Source: Sedimentisphaerales bacterium (GTDB lineage: Bacteria; Planctomycetota; Phycisphaerae; Sedimentisphaerales; Anaerobacaceae). Taken from it: 64,000 bases of DNA. This document shows, in pieces, positions 35,173 to 44,384 of the stretch; within the stretch, counting starts at the first letter, position 1, and each line of letters begins with the position of its first letter. The position numbers and the translations under genes are program-made. A model generated the notes under the pieces. It was not told the DNA's origin. It saw only the letters and a program-made list of their open reading frames with translations, and made no database searches. Location: NCBI GenBank assembly GCA_016927855.1, contig JAFGLV010000037.1, positions 114,964-178,963 of the forward strand. Reading direction: 5' to 3'.

Positions 35173-37369
35173 GCCTACCCTTGCGCCGGTTGCGGTGGCG
35201 TCTCGCACGGCTCCCGGTACGGTTCTTCTGTTGTTGGGCCTGCACCGGCATTTTCGGGATCAAGTCGATGGCTGGCGTAAGTTCGAGCTGCCCGGCGGCG
35301 GGATGAATATCGACGATGCGCACGCGCATCGCCTGGCCCAGGCGCAGCAGCGCCCCGGTATGGCGGCCGATCAGGCACCGGTTACGTTCGTCGAACTGCC
35401 AATGGTCGGGCCCCAGCGCTTCGCGGCGCATCAGCCCTTCGACGCCGTACTCAGGCAGATAGACCGCGGCCCCGTAGGGGGTGAGATTGGTGACGACGCC
35501 ATTCAACTCACACTCGTTGCGACGGCGTAGCAGGTGGAGGACGAGTATACTCCTGAGCTCGCGCTCGGCATCCTCCGCTCCCTGTTCGGTCTCGGAGATG
35601 TGCCGGCCGATCTCGACCAGCTCGGGGAAGGCATATTCGCGCCGCGCACGATCCACATTGCCCGTCAGGTACGCCTGGAGCGCGCGATGCACCGTCAAGT
35701 CTGCATACCGACGGATCGGGCTGGTGAAATGGCAGTACTTCGAGGCCGCGAGGGCGTAGTGTCCCACGCTTGCGGGCCCATAGACCGCTTTCTCCAGGCT
35801 GCGCAGGACCAGCATGTTGACCGGCAGCGCGATCCTCGCGCCGCGAACCTGGTCCAGCAGCGCCTGGATGTCCGAGCGCTGGGCGCGCCGTGCGAGCGTG
35901 ACGCCCAGCAGTCTGAGCGTTTGTGAGAGCTGCGCGAGTGTCCCGGCGTCCGGCTCGGCGTGAATCCGCCGCATGAACGGAATGCAATAGCGATCCAGCA
36001 GGGACGCCACCGCGACGTTGGCTTCGATCATGAACATCTCGATGATCGTGTGCGGATAGCAGTTGTCCTCCGGCTGAACCCCAATGACCTGCCCCGCCTC
36101 GTCTCGCACCCGCTCGGTGGCGAACGTCTCCAGTTGCAGCATCCCGGCGCGCCGGCGCCGGCTTTCGATGCAGCGCGCCAATGTCTCCATTTCGCTCAGC
36201 AGCGCGACAACGTCCGCCGGCAGGCCGCGATTGCCTCCCTTGAGCACCCGGTCGACCTCCTGGTACGTCAGGCGGGCTCGCGACTGCATGATCGTATTGG
36301 CGAAGCGGGTCGATTGGACCTCCCCGTCCTTGTTGTAGGTCAGGTAGACGCTCTTGGTATAGCGCCGCTGTCCTGGCTGGAGCGAGCAGATGCCGTTGCT
36401 GAGCATTTCAGGCAGCATCGGGAGAGTCCGGCCCGGCAGGTATACGCTGTCGCCGCGCCGGCGCGCGGACCGGTCCAGCGCCGAGCCGGCCGGGACGAAG
36501 TGGCTGACATCCGCGATGTGTACGCCGAGCACGCAGCGTCCTTGCCGGTCGCGGGCAAGGCTGATCGCGTCGTCGAAGTCCTTCGCGTCGGGAGGATCAA
36601 TGGTAACGACCGGCGCGCCGGTGATGTCCTTGCGGCCGCGTGTATCGCGTGGATCGAATGCCGCCTTCGCGTTGCTGGCCTCCACCAGCGCGCTCGGCTC
36701 AAAAGCGTCGAGCAGGCCGTGACGCTGGATGATGGCGGAAGTCTCCGTATCGAAGTGCCCGGAACGGCCAAGGATCTCCGCGATCACACCCCGCGCCGGC
36801 TGCGAGCGACTCGGGTAGCAGCGCAGGATGACCGAGACTTTGTCTCCATGTCGGACGTGGCGCGGAACGAGCCCTTCAAGCTGAATGGGATGAGAGAAGT
36901 CTCCCCCATCGGGCTGAATCTGCCAGCCGGTTTGCTCCTGACGCACGGTCCCGACGACGCTGGTGTGGGCGCGGGCCAGAATCTTGGTGATCTTGCCGGC
37001 CAACCGTCCTGCATCGTCCAGGCGCGCGACTTCGGCGACGACGCGATCGCCTGTCATCGCGTTGCCGGTCGCCTTGGCGGGAATGAACACCTCCTCATCA
37101 GTAGCAGACTGCTCCGGCGTGATGAAGCCATACCCACGTGGGTTGGCCTTGAAGATGCCGGTAATCTCTCCCGACAGCGAGGGAAGGCTGACGAGGTTGC
37201 CGCGTCCGACAATCACCCGGCCCTCGGCCGACAACGAATCCAGCGCCCGGCGAAAGGCTTCGCGAGCTTCACCGCCGATGCCTAATTCCCGCTCCAGGTG
37301 GACGAGCTTGCGCGGACCGCCACCTTTCTGGAGCAGGTGCAGGATGTGGTTTCGCAGGATTTCGTGCAT
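35162..37369 (-). CDS. rnr: Ribonuclease R
   Basis: 735 residues. A processive 3'-5' exoribonuclease that degrades structured RNA. Order: winged-helix-like start (MHEILRNHILHLLQKGGGPR), cold-shock domains (GEITGIFKANPRGYGFITPE, GDKVSVILRCYPSR), RNB catalytic domain with VVTIDPPDAKDFDDAISLAR (metal-binding aspartates), LPEMLSNGICSLQPGQRRYT and YCHFTSPIRRYADLTVHR, a C-terminal S1 domain (ELNGVVTNLTPYGAAVYLPE), and a basic tail (SRARRHRNRRKGRPTA). No strong ribosome-binding site is visible at 37369, but homology starts there. It follows a tRNA gene on the same strand. Confidence 0.95.
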   Translation of the reverse strand: MHEILRNHILHLLQKGGGPRKLVHLERELGIGGEAREAFRRALDSLSAEGRVIVGRGNLVSLPSLSGEITGIFKANPRGYGFITPEQSATDEEVFIPAKATGNAMTGDRVVAEVARLDDAGRLAGKITKILARAHTSVVGTVRQEQTGWQIQPDGGDFSHPIQLEGLVPRHVRHGDKVSVILRCYPSRSQPARGVIAEILGRSGHFDTETSAIIQRHGLLDAFEPSALVEASNAKAAFDPRDTRGRKDITGAPVVTIDPPDAKDFDDAISLARDRQGRCVLGVHIADVSHFVPAGSALDRSARRRGDSVYLPGRTLPMLPEMLSNGICSLQPGQRRYTKSVYLTYNKDGEVQSTRFANTIMQSRARLTYQEVDRVLKGGNRGLPADVVALLSEMETLARCIESRRRRAGMLQLETFATERVRDEAGQVIGVQPEDNCYPHTIIEMFMIEANVAVASLLDRYCIPFMRRIHAEPDAGTLAQLSQTLRLLGVTLARRAQRSDIQALLDQVRGARIALPVNMLVLRSLEKAVYGPASVGHYALAASKYCHFTSPIRRYADLTVHRALQAYLTGNVDRARREYAFPELVEIGRHISETEQGAEDAERELRSILVLHLLRRRNECELNGVVTNLTPYGAAVYLPEYGVEGLMRREALGPDHWQFDERNRCLIGRHTGALLRLGQAMRVRIVDIHPAAGQLELTPAIDLIPKMPVQAQQQKNRTGSRARRHRNRRKGRPTA

Positions 37370-37467
37370 ACGGACATGATATCACACCGGCGGCGCCAAA
37401 CCAATCCACGCGGGTGACACACGCATCTGCCATTTGTAACCGTCTCGCTGAAAAGGACTTACGATAA

Positions 37468-37541
37468 TGGGCGGTATTGGACTTGAACCAACGACCTCCT
37501 GCGTGTCGAGCAGGCGCTCTAGCCAACTGAGCTAACCGCCC
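37468..37541 (-). tRNA. tRNA-Val (anticodon GAC) with C at position 33
   Basis: 74 nt, class I cloverleaf on the minus strand. Acceptor stem GGGCGGT/ACCGCCC (7 perfect pairs), D stem GCTC/GAGC, anticodon stem CCTGC/GCAGG, 5-nt variable loop, T stem GTTGG/CCAAT with loop TTCAAGT, discriminator A, CCA not encoded. The anticodon loop is TCGACAC, so the anticodon is GAC (Val), but the nearly universal U33 is C. Identity rests on the anticodon only. Confidence 0.85.
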
Positions 37542-37677
37542 CTTTCTAGCGATCTGGGCATAATATGTCTGGCCGGCGCAGAAAAAGCAAGGATTTTTGC
37601 CAAAGTTGCAGGAAATGTGCCCGCAGGCCCCCTCGACGCCCCCTCGCATCACGACGTCTTACGCTGCCGCCCACCGC

Positions 37678-38223
37678 TCAGTCGGTCAGGTTCCGGCGGA
37701 TGACCGCGGCGGCGGAGAGGCTGCGCTGGGTATCGCCTGACTGGACGGTCAGCAGGATCTGCACGCTCTTGCAGTCGGTCCCATCGTCGGTGGGCGTTTT
37801 GGTGAAGGTCGCGGCGGTGACGTTGTCGCACAGCACGTACTCGCTGCCGTCGCTGTTGGTGATCAGGTACAGCGTGTTGTCGGCCGAACGGAACTCATAG
37901 GTGATGTCGTCGCCGGCGGCGGAGTGAAATTGGCAGGTTGCGGTATTGGCGACATCCGGATTGACCGCCCAATAGCCGGACCCGGCATCATAGCCGGCGG
38001 TGCGCAGCTCACTGGTCATCCGCGCCAGCGCCTGGCGGCCACCGTTGACCGCGTGGAAGATCTCTTCATTCTCCTCGTAGTTGGTCAAGGAGGCATTGAA
38101 AGCCACGGCGACCGCGGCCAGCAGCATGGCGGAAATCGCCAGCGCGATCAGGCACTCGGCGATCGTGAAGCCCCAGGGCATGGATGATGGATGATGGATG
38201 ATGGATGATTGGGAACGATCCAT
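37678..38223 (-). CDS. Type IV pilin-like/pseudopilin protein (PilW/GspJ-like)
   Basis: 181 residues from the ATG at 38223, 8 bp after the stop of the preceding pseudopilin. A class III prepilin signal is clear: MPWG then FTIAECLIALAISAMLLAAV, with cleavage between G and F and glutamate at position 5 of the mature protein. The body (GGRQALARMTSELRTAGYD) resembles minor pseudopilins. The leader before the cleavage site (about 18 residues, including SSIIHHPSS) is encoded by four perfect 7-bp repeats. Translation could instead begin at the methionine of MPWG (38181), but only repeat sequence lies upstream of it. Confidence 0.78.
   Translation of the reverse strand: MDRSQSSIIHHPSSMPWGFTIAECLIALAISAMLLAAVAVAFNASLTNYEENEEIFHAVNGGRQALARMTSELRTAGYDAGSGYWAVNPDVANTATCQFHSAAGDDITYEFRSADNTLYLITNSDGSEYVLCDNVTAATFTKTPTDDGTDCKSVQILLTVQSGDTQRSLSAAAVIRRNLTD
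38182..38209. repeat. Heptad-repeat array H4 in the pseudopilin leader
   Basis: Four perfect copies of GGATGAT (28 bp, plus-strand reading) inside the leader-peptide codons of the pseudopilin. A single array with no inverted partner nearby. Confidence 0.92.
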
Positions 38224-38231
38224 GGTTAATC

Positions 38232-38738
38232 TCAGTATTTCGCGCGGATCCAACTGGCCGAGCTGATCTGCTTGCCGTTTTGAACGATCGTCACCGTGAC
38301 CCGCAGGAAAGGACTGTCGTACGTGTCGTCCTCAGCGTGATCCAGGTTCGAGGGATTGACCTTCTGCACGATCACCTGCTGGGTGAAGGAACTGAAGTCG
38401 GTCAGAACGGTCTTGGCCGCGTTGATCGGCCCGCTGAGTGACGCGCTGTTGAAGCCATTCAGATCGTCCACGTCGTCGTATGAAGACAAGGTCTCGCCCG
38501 CCTCTGGTCCCAGAACCGTCCACGCGGACGCCTCGGGATCGGCGGCGGGAAGCATCGTCGTCAGCTCTCTGATCTGTTCGATGAGGAACTCCGCGGTGGA
38601 CAGGTCCGCGCCGGCGCCGTTGGCCATGGTCAGCGAATTGCTGGCCATCACCAACGCCGTAATGGACAGACCCACCAGCACGATCGAGATCAATATCTCT
38701 ACGAGTGAGAAACCTCTGCGCCGTCTTGACGCACACAT
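38232..38738 (-). CDS. Type IV pilin-like/pseudopilin protein (PilV/GspI-like)
   Basis: 168 residues; AAGGGGGTG lies ahead of the ATG. The prepilin signal CASRRRRG then FSLVEILISIVLVGLSITAL has the canonical G/F cleavage and glutamate at +5. The remainder is a short beta domain (FTQQVIVQKVNPSNLDHAED) without further motif. It is a minor pilin or pseudopilin processed by a prepilin peptidase not present in this window. It follows pilC and precedes the PilW/GspJ-like gene. Confidence 0.82.
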   Translation of the reverse strand: MCASRRRRGFSLVEILISIVLVGLSITALVMASNSLTMANGAGADLSTAEFLIEQIRELTTMLPAADPEASAWTVLGPEAGETLSSYDDVDDLNGFNSASLSGPINAAKTVLTDFSSFTQQVIVQKVNPSNLDHAEDDTYDSPFLRVTVTIVQNGKQISSASWIRAKY

Positions 38739-38769
38739 GCGACACCCCCTTGCGATGATGCCGACCGCG

Positions 38770-39978
38770 CTACTTGCCGGTAACCAGGTTCGACATCTTG
38801 AAAATCGGCAGGATGATACTCATCGCGATGAAGCCGACCAGCACGCCCATGACCACGATCATCAGAGGCTCGATCATCGACGTCACAGTCTTGATGACCG
38901 TCTTGAGCTCACGAGCGTAGAAACTCGATATGTCTTTGAGGACTTCGGCCATGTTGCCGGAATCCTCCCCACTTCGCATCATCTGCACGACGCTGCTGGG
39001 CATCAGCTTGTAGCGGTTCAAGCTCGCGGCGATCTTCTTGCCCTGGCGCACCTCTTCGTAGACCCCCAGCCACATGTCCTTGTAGAGCACGTTGCCGGCG
39101 ATGTGGGCGGTGATAGACAGCGTGTTGAGAATCGGTACGCCGGCGCGGGTGAGCACGCCCATCGTGTGCAGACTTCTGGTGATATAGAGGCTACGGCACA
39201 GCGTCCGAATCAGCGGCAGCTTGAGCTTGGTTTTGTCCCACCAGCGGCGACCTATGGGCGTGCCGACGAAATAGTGGAAGCCCCAAATGGCGGCTCCTAT
39301 CGCCGGAAGGATCAGATACCACCACGTTCGCAGGAAGGCACTGGTCGCCATGAGCGCAACGGTTGGGGTCGGCAGCAGGTGCTCCTTGCCGGCAAATATC
39401 CGCGTGAACCGAGGCAGCACGAAGCACAGCAAGAATACCGTAACGCTGACCGCCATGACCGCGATGATGACAGGGTAGACCAGGGCGCCTTTGACCTGTG
39501 AGCGGGTTTCGGCCTCCTGGTCCAGGTACTCGGCCAGCTTCTGCAGCATGTCGCTGAGCGAGCCCGACACCTCGGCGGCCGCCACCATGTTTATGTACAG
39601 GTTCGTGAATACCTGGGGGTGTTCGGCCAGCGCCTGCGAGAAGCTGTTGCCCTCTTCGATGCGCATCTTCAGGTCGCGCAGCACCGCCTTGAATTTCTGA
39701 TTGTCGCACTGTTCTCCGATCGCATCCAACGCATCCTGGAGACTGATGCCCGCGCGGATCATCACCGCCAACTGACTGGTGAAATGCAGGATATCTTTGC
39801 GGCTGGGGCCGAACTCAACTCGGAAACCTCTCATCTTCTCGAAGATCGATCCGTTCCCGACGGCTGCCATGAGACCACTGCGTCCGGCGGCGCCGGTCTG
39901 CGGCGACGAAGCCGCGCTGGTCCAATCCCCGGACGCGACCGTTTGACTTTCGTATTCTTGCACTGCCTGCGTTGCCAT
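38770..39978 (-). CDS. pilC: Inner-membrane platform protein PilC/GspF
   Basis: 402 residues. Two T2SSF repeats with FTSQLAVMIRAGISLQDALD and THTMGVLTRAGVPILNTLSI-type halves (exact SLHTMGVLTRAGVPILNTL), plus membrane helices VIIAVMAVSVTVFLLCFVLP and VVMGVLVGFIAMSIILPIF. An extra N-terminal stretch of about 50 polar residues precedes the domain. It anchors the ATPases to the inner membrane and drives pseudopilus assembly. It follows pilT with 11 bp between. Confidence 0.93.
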   Translation of the reverse strand: MATQAVQEYESQTVASGDWTSAASSPQTGAAGRSGLMAAVGNGSIFEKMRGFRVEFGPSRKDILHFTSQLAVMIRAGISLQDALDAIGEQCDNQKFKAVLRDLKMRIEEGNSFSQALAEHPQVFTNLYINMVAAAEVSGSLSDMLQKLAEYLDQEAETRSQVKGALVYPVIIAVMAVSVTVFLLCFVLPRFTRIFAGKEHLLPTPTVALMATSAFLRTWWYLILPAIGAAIWGFHYFVGTPIGRRWWDKTKLKLPLIRTLCRSLYITRSLHTMGVLTRAGVPILNTLSITAHIAGNVLYKDMWLGVYEEVRQGKKIAASLNRYKLMPSSVVQMMRSGEDSGNMAEVLKDISSFYARELKTVIKTVTSMIEPLMIVVMGVLVGFIAMSIILPIFKMSNLVTGK

Positions 39979-39989
39979 GTCACCCCCAC

Positions 39990-41099
39990 TTATTTATCGG
40001 CACCGGCGCCCACCACTTGCGGCGTGCGGTCGATCTTGCCAGCTTCGACCAGCATTTTCTCCATCTTGCCCGGATTGCTCGAGCGTACGATGGCCTCGTC
40101 CCGGTCGATGAATCCCTTGAAGTACATTTCCGCAATGCTGTTATCCATCGTCTGCATGCCCAACCGGCGCGAGGTCTCGATGATATTCGGGATCTCGTAG
40201 ATTCGGTTCTCGCGGATGCAGTTGCGCGTCGCAGAGGTGCACAGCAGAATCTCGGTGCAGGGCACCATGCCCGGCTGATCGATACGCTTGAACAGGGTCT
40301 GCGAGATGACCGCTTGGAGCGTGTTGGCCAGCATGGTCCGAATCTGGTTCTGCTGGCCGGCGGGATAGATGTCGATGATACGCTCGATGCTCTGTGGCGC
40401 GTTGATCGTGTGCAGGGTGCTGAAGACCAGGTGACCCGTCTCGGCGGCGGTGATGGTGAAACTCGTCGTCTCGAGGTCGCGCATTTCGCCGACCATGATA
40501 ATGTCGGGGTCCTGACGCAACGCGTGACGCAGGCCCGAGGCGAAATTCGGGCAGTCCGAGCCGATTTCGCGCTGCTCGATCATACAGCGCTCGTTGGCGA
40601 TCAGGTATTCGACCGGGTCTTCCAGCGTAATGATACGCTTGCTGTAACGCGAATTGATCAACCCCAGCATGGCTGCCAGGGAGGTGCTCTTGCCGGAACC
40701 CGTATGGCCGGTCACAAGCACAAGTCCGCGCGGCAGGTCCGTCAGTTCCTTAGCGATGGGCGGCAAGTGCAGGTCGTCGATCGTGTGCACCTGGTTGGGG
40801 ATGACGCGGAAGGAAATGGCGATCGTACCGCGCTGGAAGTGAGCGTTGACACGGAAGCGGTCTCCGCCCGTGATCTCAGTCGAGAAATCCAGGTCACGAT
40901 TCTCCTCGAATTTCTTCACCTTCTCAGGGCCGACCATCGCCTGGAGCATGGCCCGCGCCTGTGGCTCGGTGACCGGCTCCTCGTCCATGTCGATCAGTTC
41001 GGTGTCTTTACGCAGGACGGGGGGCATCCCCACGTTGATATGCACGTCGCTGGCCTCATTCTTGATGGCCCACGCCAGAATGGTCTTGATGTCTGTCAT
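39990..41099 (-). CDS. pilT: Twitching motility/retraction ATPase PilT
   Basis: 369 residues. Motifs: N-terminal ASDVHINVGMPPVLRKD, Walker A TGHTGSGKSTSLAAML, Asp box IITLEDPVEYLIANERCMIE, Walker B DPDIIMVGEMRDLETTSFTI, His box TGHLVFSTLHTINAPQSIER, and the AIRNLI-like C-terminal region NCIRENRIYEIPNIIE. It powers pilus retraction. Its presence argues that the operon makes a dynamic type IV pilus rather than only a secretion pseudopilus. Placed between pilB and pilC. Confidence 0.94.
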   Translation of the reverse strand: MTDIKTILAWAIKNEASDVHINVGMPPVLRKDTELIDMDEEPVTEPQARAMLQAMVGPEKVKKFEENRDLDFSTEITGGDRFRVNAHFQRGTIAISFRVIPNQVHTIDDLHLPPIAKELTDLPRGLVLVTGHTGSGKSTSLAAMLGLINSRYSKRIITLEDPVEYLIANERCMIEQREIGSDCPNFASGLRHALRQDPDIIMVGEMRDLETTSFTITAAETGHLVFSTLHTINAPQSIERIIDIYPAGQQNQIRTMLANTLQAVISQTLFKRIDQPGMVPCTEILLCTSATRNCIRENRIYEIPNIIETSRRLGMQTMDNSIAEMYFKGFIDRDEAIVRSSNPGKMEKMLVEAGKIDRTPQVVGAGADK

Positions 41100-41137
41100 A
41101 ACACGGTCCTATCCGAAAGCCTTTGGGTTGGGGTCGA

Positions 41138-43018
41138 TTACTCCAGGTTCTCGACGAACACCTCATCTTCACTGCGTCCGTAGACTTCCGTCACGCGCAG
41201 CACTTCTTCGATCGTCGTGATACCCTTGGCGACTTTCTTGATGCCGTCGTCAAACAGCGTGTCGCGGCCGCTCTCGTGGAAGGCGCGCCGCATGCTCGCC
41301 ACCGAGGAATCCTGGTTGATGATCTCGCGGAACCTGTCATCGATGACGATCATCTCGAAGATGCCGACGCGGCCGACATAACCTGAGCCGCGGCAGGCGT
41401 CGCAGCCGGCGCCATGCACGAGTTCTTTGACGTTCACGCCGGCGCGTTCGAGGTAGCGACGCTGATTGTCCGGGACCTGGTAGATCTCGCGGCACTTGGG
41501 ACATATCTTCCGCACGAGTCGCTGGGCCACCGCGGCATTGAGCGACGCGGCGATCAGGTAGGGATCGATGCCGATGTTGACCAGTCGCGTGACGCTGGTG
41601 GCGGCGTCGTTGGTGTGCAAGGTCGAGAGCACGAGGTGGCCGGTCAGCGCCGCTTGCACCGCGATGCGCGCCGTTTCGTTGTCACGAATCTCACCGATCA
41701 TGATGACGTCCGGGTCCTGTCGCAATAGGCTGCGCAGCGCGGCCGCGAACGTCAGGCCCACCTTATCGTTGACGTGGACTTGGTTGCAGAAATCCAGCTC
41801 GTATTCGACCGGGTCTTCGACGGTGGAGATGTTCAGCTTGTCACCGTCCATTTCGCACAAGGCCGAATACAGTGTGGTGCTCTTGCCCGATCCGGTCGGC
41901 CCCGTCACCAAGAGGATCCCGTGCGGCAAGGCTACCTGCTCGGCAAACGCCTGGCACACGTCGGGCTCCATGCCGACGTGCTCGAGGCCGCGTGCGATGG
42001 ACTTGCTGTCGAGCACACGAATAACCGTCTTCTCGCCGCGATTCGTGGGCAGTGTGGAAATACGCAGATCGATGGCCCGACTGCCGACGATGGCGGACAC
42101 CTTGCCGTCCTGGGGCAGCCGTCGCTCGGAAATGTCAAGGTTAGCCATGATCTTGATACGCGAGACAATGGCCGGGTGCATCTTCAGCGGTGCCTGCATC
42201 GCGTCGAACAGGACGCCGTCAATGCGATAGCGGATCCGCGTCTGCTTCTCCTTGGGCTCGATGTGAATGTCGCTGGCACCCTCGCGGACCGCGTTGCTGA
42301 TGAGGTAGTTGACGAACTTGATGACCGGCGACTGCCCGGCCATCTTCTCCAGGTCCTCGGAGTCGTCCTCCTGGTCCTGCACCACCTCGACCTCGGTCAT
42401 GTCGCTGATGATGTCGTCCAGGTTGCAGTCCACCGTTTCCTCGTGCAAGGAGTCACATACCGCCATGATATCGTCCGGACTGCAGATCACCACACGGACC
42501 TCCATGCCGGTCTGACGCTTGACGTCCTCCAGCGCGAAGATGTTGGCTGGCTCGCTGGTGGCGACGAGCAATTCGTCGTCCTCGATAGCCACCGGCACGA
42601 TGTTGCTGCGCTGGATGAACTCCAGGTCGAGCTTCTCGAGGGCCCGCCGGTCCACCTCCTGTGGGCTGATGTGGCGAAATTCCAGGCCGCTGAGTTTGGC
42701 CTTGGCGTGCAGGACGTCGTCAGACCCGACGAGTCCTTCCTTGAGCAGCCACGTGCCGGGGTCCATGCCTGGTCGGCCCATCAGCTCCCGGCGCAGGCGT
42801 CCGTACTGCTCGTCGGTGATCTTCTCCAGTTCGAGCAGAATGTCCGCTACGTCGCGCACCTGGGACTGACTGGTCGGCTCCGGCGAGTACAGGTCGGACA
42901 GGCCGCGGACTTCGTCGTCCTCGGTACAAAGGCCTGTCGTCGCGTCACGGTCGTCATGGGCCGGACTGGGCGCCGCGGGCGTCACGTTTTTGGGATGAGA
43001 TCGAAAGCGTAGCATCAT
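41138..43018 (-). CDS. pilB: Pilus assembly ATPase PilB/GspE
   Basis: 626 residues. An acidic N-terminus precedes a GspE N-terminal domain (LLELEKITDEQYGRLRRELM; IVPVAIEDDELLVATSEPAN), then the ATPase core with Walker A VTGPTGSGKSTTLYSAL, Asp box VEDPVEYELDFCNQVHVND, Walker B DPDVIMIGEIRDNETARIAV, His box TGHLVLSTLHTNDA, and the tetracysteine zinc motif CPKC...CDAC. It drives pilus extension. Start ATGATG overlaps the stop of the preceding gene (TAATG), indicating coupling. Confidence 0.95.
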   Translation of the reverse strand: MMLRFRSHPKNVTPAAPSPAHDDRDATTGLCTEDDEVRGLSDLYSPEPTSQSQVRDVADILLELEKITDEQYGRLRRELMGRPGMDPGTWLLKEGLVGSDDVLHAKAKLSGLEFRHISPQEVDRRALEKLDLEFIQRSNIVPVAIEDDELLVATSEPANIFALEDVKRQTGMEVRVVICSPDDIMAVCDSLHEETVDCNLDDIISDMTEVEVVQDQEDDSEDLEKMAGQSPVIKFVNYLISNAVREGASDIHIEPKEKQTRIRYRIDGVLFDAMQAPLKMHPAIVSRIKIMANLDISERRLPQDGKVSAIVGSRAIDLRISTLPTNRGEKTVIRVLDSKSIARGLEHVGMEPDVCQAFAEQVALPHGILLVTGPTGSGKSTTLYSALCEMDGDKLNISTVEDPVEYELDFCNQVHVNDKVGLTFAAALRSLLRQDPDVIMIGEIRDNETARIAVQAALTGHLVLSTLHTNDAATSVTRLVNIGIDPYLIAASLNAAVAQRLVRKICPKCREIYQVPDNQRRYLERAGVNVKELVHGAGCDACRGSGYVGRVGIFEMIVIDDRFREIINQDSSVASMRRAFHESGRDTLFDDGIKKVAKGITTIEEVLRVTEVYGRSEDEVFVENLE

Positions 43019-43722
43019 TATTGCGATAGTTTCAAGAGGAATGTCATGGGTTCGGTCACGCCGACGTCGGCCGCCTGGGGATCGGGTAGATAGACCAACT
43101 CCACGGAATCGCTACGGATGGCGGCGATCGTGAAGCCCTCGACAATGTCTCCCTGCTGGAGGATGCGGTCGTTAATCATACAGCAATTGCCTTGGTCGGT
43201 GCGCATCACGCTGAGCAGCTTCAACGCGTTGGCGCGTTGTTTGACGCTCTCCCGTGCGGCCTGAGCCGCCTTGGCTTTCTCCTCTTCGCCCTTACTGCCC
43301 TCCTCGTTAGCGGCGCTCGCGAACGCCTCCACCTCGAACGGGTTCTTCGCCAGTTCCCCCACGCCGATCTGGAACACCTCGGAGAACTCGTAGAAGCGCT
43401 GGACGATTTCATCCATACGGCTGACCATTTCCGCACTGACGCCGGTGAGCCGGCTGATGGCCACTTCGATCTTGTTCTCGTCGTCGACCGGCTCGGCCGA
43501 GGCCATCTGAGGCTGGCTCTTGCGAATCATGTACCCCAGACAGGCCAGACCGATAGCTACCAGGATCATCACGAAAATGGTGCTGCGGCGCAGGTTCTTG
43601 CTGTTGGCCGCCACCGTCAGGTATTCCTGGGGCTCGCCGCGCTCGGACCCGCCGGCGTCTCGTGCTCTCGCCTGGTCGGCCGGCAGGTCTGCCGCCCCCT
43701 GTTCACGCATAAACGACAACAT
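43018..43722 (-). CDS. Bitopic pilus-assembly protein, PilP/GspB-like
   Basis: 234 residues. A polar N-terminus of about 45 residues is followed by one membrane helix (STIFVMILVAIGLACLGYM), an acidic/alanine coiled region (KGEEEKAKAAQAARESVKQR), and a small C-terminal domain, CCMINDRILQQGDIVEGFTI then SVELVYLPD. The last part resembles the GspB/PilP periplasmic fold (IINGRxLxEGDxVxGxxI). By position, between pilO and pilB, it is the likely PilP equivalent linking the inner-membrane platform to a secretin. Assignment is by fold pattern and order, not strong identity. Confidence 0.65.
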   Translation of the reverse strand: MLSFMREQGAADLPADQARARDAGGSERGEPQEYLTVAANSKNLRRSTIFVMILVAIGLACLGYMIRKSQPQMASAEPVDDENKIEVAISRLTGVSAEMVSRMDEIVQRFYEFSEVFQIGVGELAKNPFEVEAFASAANEEGSKGEEEKAKAAQAARESVKQRANALKLLSVMRTDQGNCCMINDRILQQGDIVEGFTIAAIRSDSVELVYLPDPQAADVGVTEPMTFLLKLSQ

Positions 43723-43788
43723 AACTAGGCTCCATCACTGTCTTGTCCGGTTGTTTTGATGCGAATCTCGCCGTCCCCTGTGCGCGTC

Positions 43789-44328
43789 TCAGGCCGTCTT
43801 GTTCTGGAAGAAGATGCTGACGATGAAGTCGGCAGTGATCTCGCCTTCTCCATTCCTGTCCTTCTCCAGCTTCAGCTCCCTGATCTTCATGATGCGCGGC
43901 AGCTTCTCGATTTCCAGGAGGAACGAGTAGAACGCGTTGAAGTTGCCGACCAGCTCCATCTTCATAGGCTGCTCGACGTAGCCGCTGTTGTCCTCCTTGC
44001 GCGGGAGCGTCCGAATCGTCTTCGGTTCCAACCCTTGCTTCTGCACGATCACTGTCACCTGTTCGAGCACTTTGTGAATCTCGCTGGTGGGTGGCAGTTT
44101 GCTTTCGAAGAAGGCTACCGCTTCTTCGAGCTGGCTCAGTTGTTTGTTCAGGTCCTCCGCCTTGATGGTGGCTTCCTCGAACTCCGCCAGCTTGGCGCGC
44201 TTGCCGTCCACCAATTGCCTGGCCTCGGCCAGCTTCAGATTGGCGGGTCGGATCATATACTGATAGCCAGCCGCCGAGACGCCCAACAACAGAATGAAGA
44301 AAATCGCTTTTCGGATACCACTGTTCAT
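43789..44328 (-). CDS. pilO: PilO-like pilus assembly protein
   Basis: 179 residues: an N-terminal helix (IRKAIFFILLLGVSAAGYQY), a coiled coil (about residues 30-75), and a ferredoxin-like PilO domain (LPPTSEIHKVLEQVTVIVQK; MELVGNFNAFYSFLLEIEKL; ITADFIVSIFF). The NFxxFYxFLxxIExLPRI run is typical of PilO. It pairs with PilN in the inner-membrane alignment complex. It lies 56 bp after pilN and 66 bp before the PilP-like gene. Confidence 0.85.
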   Translation of the reverse strand: MNSGIRKAIFFILLLGVSAAGYQYMIRPANLKLAEARQLVDGKRAKLAEFEEATIKAEDLNKQLSQLEEAVAFFESKLPPTSEIHKVLEQVTVIVQKQGLEPKTIRTLPRKEDNSGYVEQPMKMELVGNFNAFYSFLLEIEKLPRIMKIRELKLEKDRNGEGEITADFIVSIFFQNKTA

Positions 44329-44384
44329 GGTGTCACTCCCGCTTGTGGGTGCCGTTCGTATCGTGTCGTGGCTAACGCCACGGA

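Noticed and set aside
35960..37285. Long (441-codon) open frame antisense to rnr
   Set aside because: It has no domain, no ribosome-binding site and follows the GC-rich third-position pattern of the true gene on the other strand.
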